A stretch of DNA of 46,262 nucleotides from Candidatus Woesearchaeota archaeon. GTDB taxonomy: Archaea; Nanobdellota; Nanobdellia; Woesearchaeales; UBA11576. Each line of letters opens with the position of its first letter. The first letter of the stretch is position 1. The stretch lies in NCBI GenBank assembly GCA_016208715.1, contig JACQXV010000321.1, positions 1 to 46,262 on the forward strand. The letters are read 5' to 3'. Made by a program: the position numbers and the translations under genes. The notes below the pieces were generated by a model. The model searched no databases, was not told the DNA's origin, and saw only the letters and a program-made list of their open reading frames with translations. This document shows, in pieces, positions 23,909 to 31,031 of this stretch.

Positions 23909-24850
23909 TTAAGCCGCTTGTGCTTGTTCAACAGCAAGCGTACGCCTCACAAGATCCCAATAGAGATCGAGTGACCCCTTTCCAGTCTTGACCTTTTTTT
24001 GTACAAACGAAAATGCGACGTTGTGGAGGCCGTTTGCAGCCGGCGTAAAGTTGACATTGAAGCTTGCTTTGAGTCCTGCGATGTCATGCTCAATGATTGC
24101 TTTTACCCAAGCTATCTCGAATGCGAAAGCTTTCGCTTCTTCGTCAAGGGGATTGGGAAGCTGTTCAGTTAATACATGTCCTATCTCGTGGCCGATCACT
24201 AGCATGAGCGCATCAAGGTGGTTTTTGCGTACAAAGATGCGGCGTGCTCCGATTTTTTTGTTGATCGCGAAACCCTGGATTCCCGGATTCCACACGCCGC
24301 CGTGATTGACGTGTGCTTTCATGAGGTTTTCCTCGCTGCACACCCAGACAACTATATCGCCGGGAAATATTTGTCCCGTCACTTTCTCAAATGTTTCTTT
24401 GACAAACGTTTCCACTTCGCGCGCGTCTTCTATGAACTGCGTGAGCGGCCGATCTTCACGGAGAAGTCCCGCGGTGATAATGTTTTTGTATTTGTCCGCG
24501 ATCATCAGGTTGTACTGTTGCTGCGCTTTGAGGTATTGTCCGTCATGACTGCCGCGGTATGTTTTTGGCGCACTTACGCGCTCCTGAAATGATCCTATAT
24601 AGTGTGGAATCGTTTCAATGAGTCGCGCGTCGAGATTGAGGACGTACTTTTTCTTTTCCGACATGCCTATGCGACGATACACGTTCTGGTCGGGTGCAAC
24701 TGCGTTGATGCTGTGTGAAATATCTGCGCCAGGGCTCTGTACAAATACTGCGCCCGATCTGCTCGAGTATACTTCTGCAACGCTTTGGAGGACGTTGCGC
24801 TCCAAAAGGCTGGGTATTTGATAGCTTGGGCGTAGAGATGAATAGGTCAT
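23909..24850 (-). CDS. Zinc metallopeptidase-like protein (HExxH, gluzincin type)
   Basis: The 313-aa protein contains the zinc motif H221-E-I-G-H225 followed by DEEAKAFAFE, where Glu237 or Glu238 is 12-13 residues after the second His, as in gluzincin-type peptidases. No signal peptide or membrane helix is visible, so it should act in the cytoplasm. The N-terminal 200 residues are mixed alpha/beta and give no named family. It could be a protease, or a scaffold keeping the zinc site. It is monocistronic and ends 226 nt upstream of alaX. TATA-like ATTTATAAATAA lies on the minus strand about 20 nt upstream of the ATG. Confidence 0.75.
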   Translation of the reverse strand: MTYSSLRPSYQIPSLLERNVLQSVAEVYSSRSGAVFVQSPGADISHSINAVAPDQNVYRRIGMSEKKKYVLNLDARLIETIPHYIGSFQERVSAPKTYRGSHDGQYLKAQQQYNLMIADKYKNIITAGLLREDRPLTQFIEDAREVETFVKETFEKVTGQIFPGDIVVWVCSEENLMKAHVNHGGVWNPGIQGFAINKKIGARRIFVRKNHLDALMLVIGHEIGHVLTEQLPNPLDEEAKAFAFEIAWVKAIIEHDIAGLKASFNVNFTPAANGLHNVAFSFVQKKVKTGKGSLDLYWDLVRRTLAVEQAQAA

Positions 24851-25004
24851 ATGAGTCTCAAAACGCGTTGTTATTTATAAAGAAAGTGGGTCTTGATTTG
24901 CTTCAAATGGGACAAAATGATCGGGGGGCGGGGGCGGTGTACAGATTAAAGGTCGCTAAAGTCAAGCGACAACGGCTCCCGCTCTAACTGTGTTGCCGTT
25001 GGCG

Positions 25005-25141
25005 TTGTCATAAAAATCCGCCGAAAGCGCCCTACCTCGGGCTAAAGCCCGAGGCTTGACGGGCACTTTCTTTGACTGCGGATTTTTAGGACGCCAAAAA
25101 AGAGCCAACGCCCTAAAGGGCGGGGCTATCTTTTTTGAGCG
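25005..25141. repeat. Family-D nested hairpin repeat, copy 2
   Basis: This is the best-preserved copy. It shows the outer stem AAAAATCCGC/GCGGATTTTT, the middle stem GAAAGCGCCC/GGGC-CTTTC, the perfect inner stem CCTCGGGC-TAAA-GCCCGAGG, then the second hairpin around ACGCCCTAAAGGGC bounded by CGCCAAAAAAGAG/CTATCTTTTTTGAGCG. On the minus strand the inner hairpin reads CCTCGGGCTTTAGCCCGAGG, the form often seen at the 3' side of IS605/TnpB elements. No tnpA or tnpB is present. Confidence 0.88.
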
Positions 25142-25521
25142 TGTTTTGTGCGTACTGCTCGCGTGCACCGTGAGGCGCGCTCACGCGATTGACGTCCACG
25201 ACAATTTCATCAACATCAATGACAATTTCTCTGTCCGTATCGCCGAGGGCCATAGTTGCGTGATTATGAACTTCGCGCTGACCATCGCTTCCGACCGAGA
25301 TGATCTTATGTGCAATGATTGGTTGTGGGTTTGTGCTCTTGGGTGCATTGTCAGAGTATTTTTTTTGCAAGAATCAGCTCAAGCACAGTGCAGTTGTGCG
25401 GCAAGATGCGCGCATCCGCAAGTCGCATCGTTTTTTCTACAACGAGGTCGAAGAATGCCGCATCTGCAGGGTCAAGATCGTCGCCGGTAGCTGCGTGGAC
25501 ATTTGTGCCGAATCCAGACAC
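25113..25521 (-). pseudogene. Frameshifted small gene behind the kinase, ended by a repeat
   Basis: A 56-codon frame runs from GTG 25521 (25351-25521) with GAGGT 8 nt upstream, on top of the kinase stop. A second frame with natural codon use (start 25370) overlaps its end and runs to 25113. The switch falls at or after a run of eight A residues (25360-25367 region), so one protein of about 135 aa could be joined by a single frameshift. The last five residues and the stop codon come from the family-D repeat, so the original C-terminus may be lost. Segments such as FGTNVHAATGDDLDPADAAF and REIVIDVDEIVVDV look like real protein, but I do not recognise the family. Sequencing error or programmed frameshifting are alternatives. 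Confidence 0.5.
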
Positions 25522-25532
25522 CTCGTTTTACC

Positions 25533-26702
25533 TCATGAGGTCAAGTACTGAGCGGTAAACCTCGTGTCGTAAATTACCTTATCAACCGACTCTGATAGTT
25601 CTTGGCAGGTTTGGTATCGGTCATCGGCGTTAAATCGTCTGCACCTGTCGTGGATCTCGTTGATTTCGTCAGGGACGCGTTCGAATTTCTGCTCATCTAC
25701 CCCAGTCATTTCGACTATAAGTTTCGCTTCCTTAGTCATGACCTCGAGAAGCTGGAAGGACATATTCTTGCTGCCGGATTCAGGTGTGCTGCGGAAGATC
25801 CGTTCAACAGCGTCGGTCAGAGGGGTTTTTCCCGTCAGCATCTCATAGAGTATGCAGCCAAGCGAGTAAATGTCCATGCGGGCATCATTCTTGCCAAGGA
25901 GGTGTTCTGGCGATGCATAAGCTGGTGTGCAATTGACATTTTTGTTTTTTCGTTCTTGTCCGATTTTTCCCGCGATTCCAAAGTCGATTATCTTTGGTAT
26001 TTCATCTGCCGGGATGAGGATGTTTTCTGGTTTGATGTCTTGATGCGAGTAGCCGGCATCGTGTATACTGCCAACTGCATCGACTATACGCTTGAACATT
26101 TCAAGGCGATCGCAGAGCGATCTTCCTTTTCGTTCTGCTGTTTTTTTATTGTGTGTTTCGTTGGCAAGCCAGAAGAATAAATCTACGCCGTTCACGGACT
26201 CCATGACTGTGATTGGAATTTTTGTTCCTGGTGGGATGAGCACTTCCGTCTCCAAATCATTTGAGAAGCCATATCGTTTGTACGAAACTGTGTTGCTTTC
26301 AGAAACAGTGGCACACCCTAAATAGAGTACTTTTGGGACTGCGCTTGTTTTCTGGGATATTTCGTATTGGATTTTTCCTTCTACAAGGATCAGTTCTGGA
26401 TCGCCAAGTACCCCTGCTTTTACGATCACGACGCGTCTATCAGGAGTTTGCATTTCGTAAACTTTGCCGCAACCGCCTTGGTTTCGTAGTTCACCCATCA
26501 TTTCCAGTGCAAGGCGTCTGTGGCAGAAGCGCGTGATTACCTCTTCGAGGTCTTCTACTTGGTGTTTGTCGGGTGCGTGTCCCACGAAGAGCTCTTGCTG
26601 CAGTGAAATTTGTCTACTGCACTGAGCTGTCTGAGAATCATATTCTCTACTGTACCCTGTGCTTACAAGTGTTGTTGTTCGTTCGTGTTGTAAAATTGGC
26701 AT
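25533..26702 (-). CDS. Hanks-type serine/threonine protein kinase
   Basis: The protein has 389 aa from ATG 26702. A unique N-terminal region of about 65 residues precedes a complete kinase domain: glycine loop GGCGKVY (76-82), ATP lysine K95 in VIVK, catalytic H220-Q-D222-IKPEN (HQD instead of HRD), DFG at 240-242, the SPE form of the APE motif, and DIYSLGCILYEMLTGK. It should phosphorylate Ser/Thr on cytosolic proteins. No sensor or membrane domain is attached. A long hairpin (26719-26771) lies just upstream of the start, and a damaged small gene follows after 11 nt. A GTG start at 26711 or 26708 is possible. Confidence 0.88.
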   Translation of the reverse strand: MPILQHERTTTLVSTGYSREYDSQTAQCSRQISLQQELFVGHAPDKHQVEDLEEVITRFCHRRLALEMMGELRNQGGCGKVYEMQTPDRRVVIVKAGVLGDPELILVEGKIQYEISQKTSAVPKVLYLGCATVSESNTVSYKRYGFSNDLETEVLIPPGTKIPITVMESVNGVDLFFWLANETHNKKTAERKGRSLCDRLEMFKRIVDAVGSIHDAGYSHQDIKPENILIPADEIPKIIDFGIAGKIGQERKNKNVNCTPAYASPEHLLGKNDARMDIYSLGCILYEMLTGKTPLTDAVERIFRSTPESGSKNMSFQLLEVMTKEAKLIVEMTGVDEQKFERVPDEINEIHDRCRRFNADDRYQTCQELSESVDKVIYDTRFTAQYLTS

Positions 26703-26718
26703 GCGCACCACGTTGATT

Positions 26719-26771
26719 GTTCGGTTTGGTTTTCATACCCCATTGCTTGCAACGGCGTACCCAAACCGAAC
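26719..26771. promoter_or_regulatory. 53-bp hairpin in the leader of the kinase gene
   Basis: GTTCGGTTTGG and CCAAACCGAAC form a perfect 11-bp outer stem. Inside, TACCCCATTGC and GCAACGGCGTA form a second, imperfect stem. The hairpin ends 17 nt before the kinase ATG on the minus strand, and a TATA-like ATTTATAATA lies near 26830-26840, so it would be in the mRNA leader. It may control translation or be another palindromic insertion. The rest of the 416-bp gap is A+T-rich with several TATA-like stretches. Confidence 0.55.
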
Positions 26772-27118
26772 ACAAAACCCCCTTCTTTGCAAGGCGGCAT
26801 CGCTCATTAAGTGCGGGAACGCTCACGTTTATTATAAATTTAATTTGTGATAGTTTTACAAAACACAATATTTGAACCGTTAATATCAGACAATTGTAAC
26901 TCTATTGCGGTGATATTTTCTATAAATAAAGAGCTTGCTGTGTGTCGTCTCTTAATCGTAATTAATGTGTTGAAAACGATGTCAGAAAACAAACTTATAA
27001 ATAGTTATATACATAATTGTAAGTATATACAAATACATTTTAAAATGTATAATTTAATACGTAAGATTATGCATTTACCTAAATGTGCCCACAAAACGCG
27101 CATAGGCACGGTAAACGT

Positions 27119-27286
27119 ATGGTAAAACTACAACACGACAACAACAAACAATACAAAGTGACCCTGCCGAAGGCGCTAATCGATGCAAAAGGTTGGAAAA
27201 AGGGCGACGAGATCAAAATTGAGTTAGATGCGCAAGGCAGTCTGGTGCTTAAGCGGGTTCTGCTAAAAGAGGAATTGCATTCATGA
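27119..27286 (+). CDS. AbrB/SpoVT-type swapped-hairpin DNA-binding protein
   Basis: The 55-aa protein KLQHDNNKQYKVTLPKALID, then AKGWKKGDEIKIELDAQGS and LVLKRV, has the strand-turn pattern of AbrB-family N-terminal domains, which dimerise to bind DNA. It consists of that domain alone, like many archaeal transcription regulators and antitoxins. ATG 27119 was chosen because the domain starts there; an in-frame ATG at 27083 would add 12 residues unlike the family. Its stop overlaps the ATG of the next gene (ATGA), so it is translationally coupled to the NAD(P)H-hydrate dehydratase gene and may regulate its own operon. Confidence 0.8.
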   Translation: MVKLQHDNNKQYKVTLPKALIDAKGWKKGDEIKIELDAQGSLVLKRVLLKEELHS

Positions 27287-28176
27287 AGAAAACGCAGCAA
27301 ATCAGGGCAGCTGTTCCAACGAAGCTTACACGAAAGCCTGATTCACATAAAGGTGATAATGGCATTGTCCTTATCATCGGAGGCAGTGAAACGTACGTAG
27401 GCGCTCCAGCTCTCGCCGCTCTTGCGGCACTCCGCGGTGGATGCGATCTTGCGATCGTTGCGGCTCCAAATAAAACTGCGTGGGCGATTAGCGCGCTTAG
27501 TCCTGATCTTGTCACCGTGAAATTGCCAGGCACCACGCTTAGTAATTCGCACAAGAGGCAGCTTGTACCATACATTAGGAAAGCCGATGTTATCCTGCTT
27601 GGTCCAGGTACTGGATTAAAAAAAACAACGCGAGCATTGATCAATGCAGTGGTTGCCCTGGCTCAAAAATTAGAAAAATGTCTTGTGATTGACGCGGATG
27701 CACTCAAATGCATTCAACTGAGCAAGATTTCGAAAGCGATCCTTACCCCGCACGCAAAAGAACTTGAGTTGTTGCTTGTGAACAATAAGCGAAGCGTGCT
27801 TGCGCAAAAGATTGCGCAAAGTGGGGAAATTAAGGCGAAAGTAGCCATTCTGCACAAAGGGCTTGCGAATCTTCTTCGTAGGCAGAACGTCATCCTCTTG
27901 AAAGGTTCTCGCGACGTCGTCATCGCGGCAAGGAAGACAATCATCGTTCGCGGCGGAAACCCGGGTATGACTGTTGGTGGAACAGGAGACGTGCTTGCAG
28001 GACTTTGCGCCTCATATCTCGCGCAAACGGGCGATCTGCTATTTTCTGCAACGTATGCATCGAAGATGAATAAGAATATTGGAGATTCGCTTCTTGCAAA
28101 ATCCAACTTTGGATTCGGTTTTATCGCAAGCGATTTCTTGAGAGAGATAAAGAAACTCAAAAGGGCGAATGCATGA
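27283..28176 (+). CDS. nnrD: ADP-dependent (S)-NAD(P)H-hydrate dehydratase
   Basis: The 297-aa protein repairs damaged NAD(P)H hydrates. It has the ribokinase-like fold, with the N-terminal GDNGIVLIIGGSETYVGAPALAA cut here into the nucleotide-side motif IGGSETYVGAP, LGPGTGL in the middle, VIDADAL for metal binding, LTPHAKE, and the C-terminal anion-hole motif GNPGMTVGGTGDVLAG. The epimerase half (NnrE), often fused in bacteria, is absent. It lies in an ATGA-linked operon after the AbrB gene and before a 66-aa gene. All family motifs are present, so the assignment is confident. Confidence 0.92.
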   Translation: MKKTQQIRAAVPTKLTRKPDSHKGDNGIVLIIGGSETYVGAPALAALAALRGGCDLAIVAAPNKTAWAISALSPDLVTVKLPGTTLSNSHKRQLVPYIRKADVILLGPGTGLKKTTRALINAVVALAQKLEKCLVIDADALKCIQLSKISKAILTPHAKELELLLVNNKRSVLAQKIAQSGEIKAKVAILHKGLANLLRRQNVILLKGSRDVVIAARKTIIVRGGNPGMTVGGTGDVLAGLCASYLAQTGDLLFSATYASKMNKNIGDSLLAKSNFGFGFIASDFLREIKKLKRANA

Positions 28177-28373
28177 AAAGAACGAGACATCGAGCATTGA
28201 AAGGAACTATTGTTGCAACGCAGCAGAAGTTGACTCCTCATGTTCCTCATACAGCGCAATTCTTTTTGTACCTTGCAACGCTAAAGGAACAACTGACATT
28301 CACGAGCGAGAAGCATTCACCAGAGTATCAATCAAAACTTCCCGACGGACCCGAAAGGACCGCGGCTGAATGA
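28173..28373 (+). CDS. Small basic protein, third gene of the nnrD operon
   Basis: The 66-aa protein starts in the ATGA overlap with nnrD and ends 30 nt before the antiporter gene. It is basic at the N-terminus (MKRTRHRALKG) and has no recognised motif. Support for coding is the overlap and its position between two well-defined genes; codon use is unremarkable. It may be a real small protein or a chance frame. Confidence 0.45.
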   Translation: MKRTRHRALKGTIVATQQKLTPHVPHTAQFFLYLATLKEQLTFTSEKHSPEYQSKLPDGPERTAAE

Positions 28374-28402
28374 TGGTCTGATTAATAGTCTGATTACCAA
28401 CA

Positions 28403-30115
28403 ATGACTGACGTGTATCTCGAGATCGGCATCCTGATCATCGTCGCGATGATGGGCGCATATGTAGCGAAGCTTTCAAGACAGCCATTGATTCCTGCCTA
28501 TATTCTTTCCGGAATTATCTTGGGCCAGGGACTTGGCATCATCACTAGCACCGAACTCATCTCAACGCTGAGCGAGATAGGAATCGCATTCTTGCTTTTC
28601 ATGGTTGGTTTGGAACTTAACTTTAGGCACGCAAAAGACATCGGGAAAGTTTCTTTCATTGTGGGATCGCTGCAGGTTCTGATCGTGGGCTTCGTAGGTT
28701 ATGGTGCAATGCTCCTCTTGGGTTTTGGCGCAAAAGAAGCAGCCTATCTTGGAGTTATGGTAACGTTCAGCAGCACCATGATCGTAATTAAATTGCTCTC
28801 AGATGCGCAGCAGCTTTCCACACTGCAGGGCCGACTCGCGATCGGCGTTCTCATCGTACAGGATATCCTTGCCATCATCGCATTGTCAGTTATAGAGGGC
28901 AGCAATCTATCCTCTGCAACAAGCGTATCATTGTTCCTCCTGAAGGGTTTTACACTGCTGGCTGCGGGAATTCTCACGAGCATCTTCATCTTTCCTCAAG
29001 TGTTTCGGTTCGCGGCTAAATCATCCGAGCTTCTTTTGTGCTTGTCGCTTGGAATATGCTTCATTTTTTCGCTGCTCTATCGAAGCATCGGATTCTCGGT
29101 TGCGATCGGAGCGTTTGTAGCAGGAGTTCTTCTGGCAAACCTTCCATACAATGTCGAGATCATTGGACGCGTGAAGGCGTTGCGTGATTTCTTTGTGATC
29201 ATCTTTTTTACGTCGCTTGGCCTTCAGCTGAAAGTGCAGAGCATCTCACACTTGGTATGGCCGATGCTGCTGCTCGGTCTGATCGTTGTTGTTTTCAAGC
29301 CGCTCTTCACGTTCTTGCTTTTTGCGTGGTTAGGCTACACGGACCGTACGGCATTTCTTTCATCCATTACACTTGGTCAGATTTCAGAGTTCTCGTTGAT
29401 TATCCTCGGCGCGGGCATGGCGCAAGGCATCTTATCACAAGACGTTTTCTTCGCTGTAACGTTGCTTGGAATTGCAACGATGACACTGACATCATATTTA
29501 GTGAAGTACGAGCATATTATTACGAAGCTGTATCATTCGCTGTGCGGCAGATTGCAAGTCAACGTGCAGCACGTCAGCGCCCAAAAGAGGCTCTCATCAG
29601 AAGTTATTCTCTGTGGGTATGACCGCATTGGGTACAGCATTCTCAAGGCCTTGCAGGCGCAAAAAAGGAAATTATTTGTGATCGATCACAATCCCGATGT
29701 GATAAGTCATTTACACGCGCGCGGGGTGCCATGCATGTATGGCAATTTTGGCAGTCCTGATTTCTTGGAGATGCTCGATCTTGACCAGACGAAATTGATC
29801 ATTTCAACATCGCCGTCTTTTAGCGATAATGCCGCGCTGTTGCGCAAAGTCCGCTCAATAAACAAAAACGTGCCGGTGTTCGTAACGGCATACCAAATCA
29901 ATGAAGCGCTTGCTCACTATAAGTGCGGCGCAAGTTATGTGATCTTGCCCCACGTGCTTGGCGGGAACATAGTAGCGTCGATATTGCATCAGTTTTCGCG
30001 CGACCCCACGCATCTCAGCACTACCCGAACACGGCACATTCATGAACTCTTGGAGCGCTGGAGGCTGTATAAGGGCGATGATGCCAGCGACATCAACGCA
30101 TCGTGGAATGTATAG
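28403..30115 (+). CDS. Monovalent cation:proton antiporter (CPA2/KefB type) with TrkA-N domain
   Basis: The 570-aa protein has about 12 membrane segments over the first 385 residues, beginning EIGILIIVAMMGAYVAKLS and including the family segments PAYILSGIILGQGLG, FLLFMVGLELNF and SIGFSVAIGAFVAGVLLANL. A cytosolic Rossmann RCK/TrkA-N domain follows (VILCGYDRIGYSILKAL, then VIDHNPDVISHL and GNFGSPDFLEMLDL), which binds NAD(H) or another nucleotide and gates transport. It should exchange K+ or Na+ for protons across the cell membrane. Ion preference cannot be read. Neighbours give no added hint; the CRM protein gene follows after 8 nt. Confidence 0.92.
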   Translation: MTDVYLEIGILIIVAMMGAYVAKLSRQPLIPAYILSGIILGQGLGIITSTELISTLSEIGIAFLLFMVGLELNFRHAKDIGKVSFIVGSLQVLIVGFVGYGAMLLLGFGAKEAAYLGVMVTFSSTMIVIKLLSDAQQLSTLQGRLAIGVLIVQDILAIIALSVIEGSNLSSATSVSLFLLKGFTLLAAGILTSIFIFPQVFRFAAKSSELLLCLSLGICFIFSLLYRSIGFSVAIGAFVAGVLLANLPYNVEIIGRVKALRDFFVIIFFTSLGLQLKVQSISHLVWPMLLLGLIVVVFKPLFTFLLFAWLGYTDRTAFLSSITLGQISEFSLIILGAGMAQGILSQDVFFAVTLLGIATMTLTSYLVKYEHIITKLYHSLCGRLQVNVQHVSAQKRLSSEVILCGYDRIGYSILKALQAQKRKLFVIDHNPDVISHLHARGVPCMYGNFGSPDFLEMLDLDQTKLIISTSPSFSDNAALLRKVRSINKNVPVFVTAYQINEALAHYKCGASYVILPHVLGGNIVASILHQFSRDPTHLSTTRTRHIHELLERWRLYKGDDASDINASWNV

Positions 30116-30123
30116 GCGAGAAA

Positions 30124-30450
30124 ATGATGACAAACAAAATGACGACAAACAAAAAGACAATGGAAGGGGAAATTGAAAAGGGTGCATTAAGCCCTCAGCA
30201 AAAAAAGGTGTTGCGTGCCAAAGCCCGTCTTATTGAGCCGGTGCTGCGAATCGGCAAGAAGGGGATTACGCAAAATGTGCTCAAAGAGCTTGATGGACAT
30301 TTGAAAAATAGAAAACTGATCAAGATCAAGCTCGTGAAGGGTTTTTTTGAAGACAACGATCGGCGATCTGCGGCGCAAGAGATCGCAAAACACACTGGTG
30401 CAGAGATTGTTGATCAAATAGGATTCGTGATTGTTTTGTTTCGAAAATGA
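30124..30450 (+). CDS. CRM-domain RNA-binding protein (YhbY family)
   Basis: The protein has about 108 aa. After a charged lead of 25 residues comes the CRM fold: LSPQQKKVLRAKARLIEPVL, the RNA-contact loop IGKKGITQNV (G-x-x-G), LKNRKLIKIKLVKG and the C-terminal strand IVDQIGFVIVLFRK. YhbY-like proteins associate with pre-ribosomal particles. Several in-frame ATGs lie between 30103 and 30160; 30124 has GGCGA upstream and avoids overlapping the antiporter. A family-B element is inserted 7 nt after the stop codon. Confidence 0.88.
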   Translation: MMTNKMTTNKKTMEGEIEKGALSPQQKKVLRAKARLIEPVLRIGKKGITQNVLKELDGHLKNRKLIKIKLVKGFFEDNDRRSAAQEIAKHTGAEIVDQIGFVIVLFRK

Positions 30451-30457
30451 AATGTCA

Positions 30458-30706
30458 GTATTTGTTTAGCAGAGTCACCACCGACCTGCAAGCCGAAGGT
30501 TTCACATCGCCTCGCGCGATTCTCGGCTCGTTACGTGAGCTAAACCTTTACACATTAATTCAATGCGCTAAGATTCCACCAGTTGTTTGAGCTATGCTCA
30601 AGCTCACGAACGTAAGTGAGTATGTGGGACTGGTGGAATTTTAGCGCATTAAACCCCACACCAAAATGTTTGGCGACATTTTTGTGCATAATCAGCTAAA
30701 CAATAC
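30458..30706. repeat. Family-B element with exact 8-bp target duplication
   Basis: This 249-bp element runs from GTATTTGTTTAGC to GCTAAACAATAC. The bases AAATGTCA occur directly before (30450-30457) and directly after it (30707-30714). The interior has the family core (CACATCGCCTCGCGCGATTC, then TCGGCTCGTTACGTGAGC), a nested 89-bp family-C palindrome at 30562-30650, and a CAAAATGT/ACATTTTTG hairpin. Confidence 0.93.
30562..30650. repeat. Family-C palindrome, compact copy nested in family B
   Basis: The ends AATGCGCTAA and TTAGCGCATT and the next stretch ATTCCACCAGT/ACTGGTGGAAT form a 21-bp inverted repeat. The interior is shared with 1247-1450, where it is interrupted. Confidence 0.8.
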
Positions 30707-30708
30707 AA

Positions 30709-30918
30709 ATGTCACAGTTCATTGGAGCCGAACAGCAGAATGTTTATAAACAAAAAGAGCGTTTGCTCAAGATCAAAAGAACAGCACATCACACCGGTTT
30801 CATCACAAGAAGTCCTGCACAAAAAAGAGGCAGAACAAATCAAGTTTTTGCTGGTATGTTTTTGTCAAAAACTACGGGTAAAAAACTACGGGTAATTAGA
30901 CAGGTGGCCCGACTTTGA
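30709..30918 (+). CDS. Small basic protein separated from the CRM gene by an insertion
   Basis: The 69-aa protein is Lys/Arg-rich (KQKERLLKIKRTAHHTG, AQKRGRTNQ, KTTGKKLRVIRQ). Its ATG lies within the right-hand target duplication of the family-B element. Removing the element and one copy of the duplication would put this ATG one base after the stop of the CRM gene, an operon-like spacing. This supports a real, formerly co-transcribed gene. It has no recognised family; the chance-frame alternative remains. Confidence 0.4.
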   Translation: MSQFIGAEQQNVYKQKERLLKIKRTAHHTGFITRSPAQKRGRTNQVFAGMFLSKTTGKKLRVIRQVARL

Positions 30919-31031
30919 TACTGCAAAGGAACAGGGTATTTGAGACCCGACATTCATCCAGCAGCAGACTTGTGGAACATTGCTGTTTCAATAGTTGACA
31001 AAGTAACAAATAGCTGAAAAAGGAATGAGCC

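Noticed and set aside
25056..25490. 144-aa plus-strand open frame
   Set aside because: It starts inside the family-D repeat and is antisense to the two minus-strand frames behind the kinase, which have the more natural codon use and a ribosome site.
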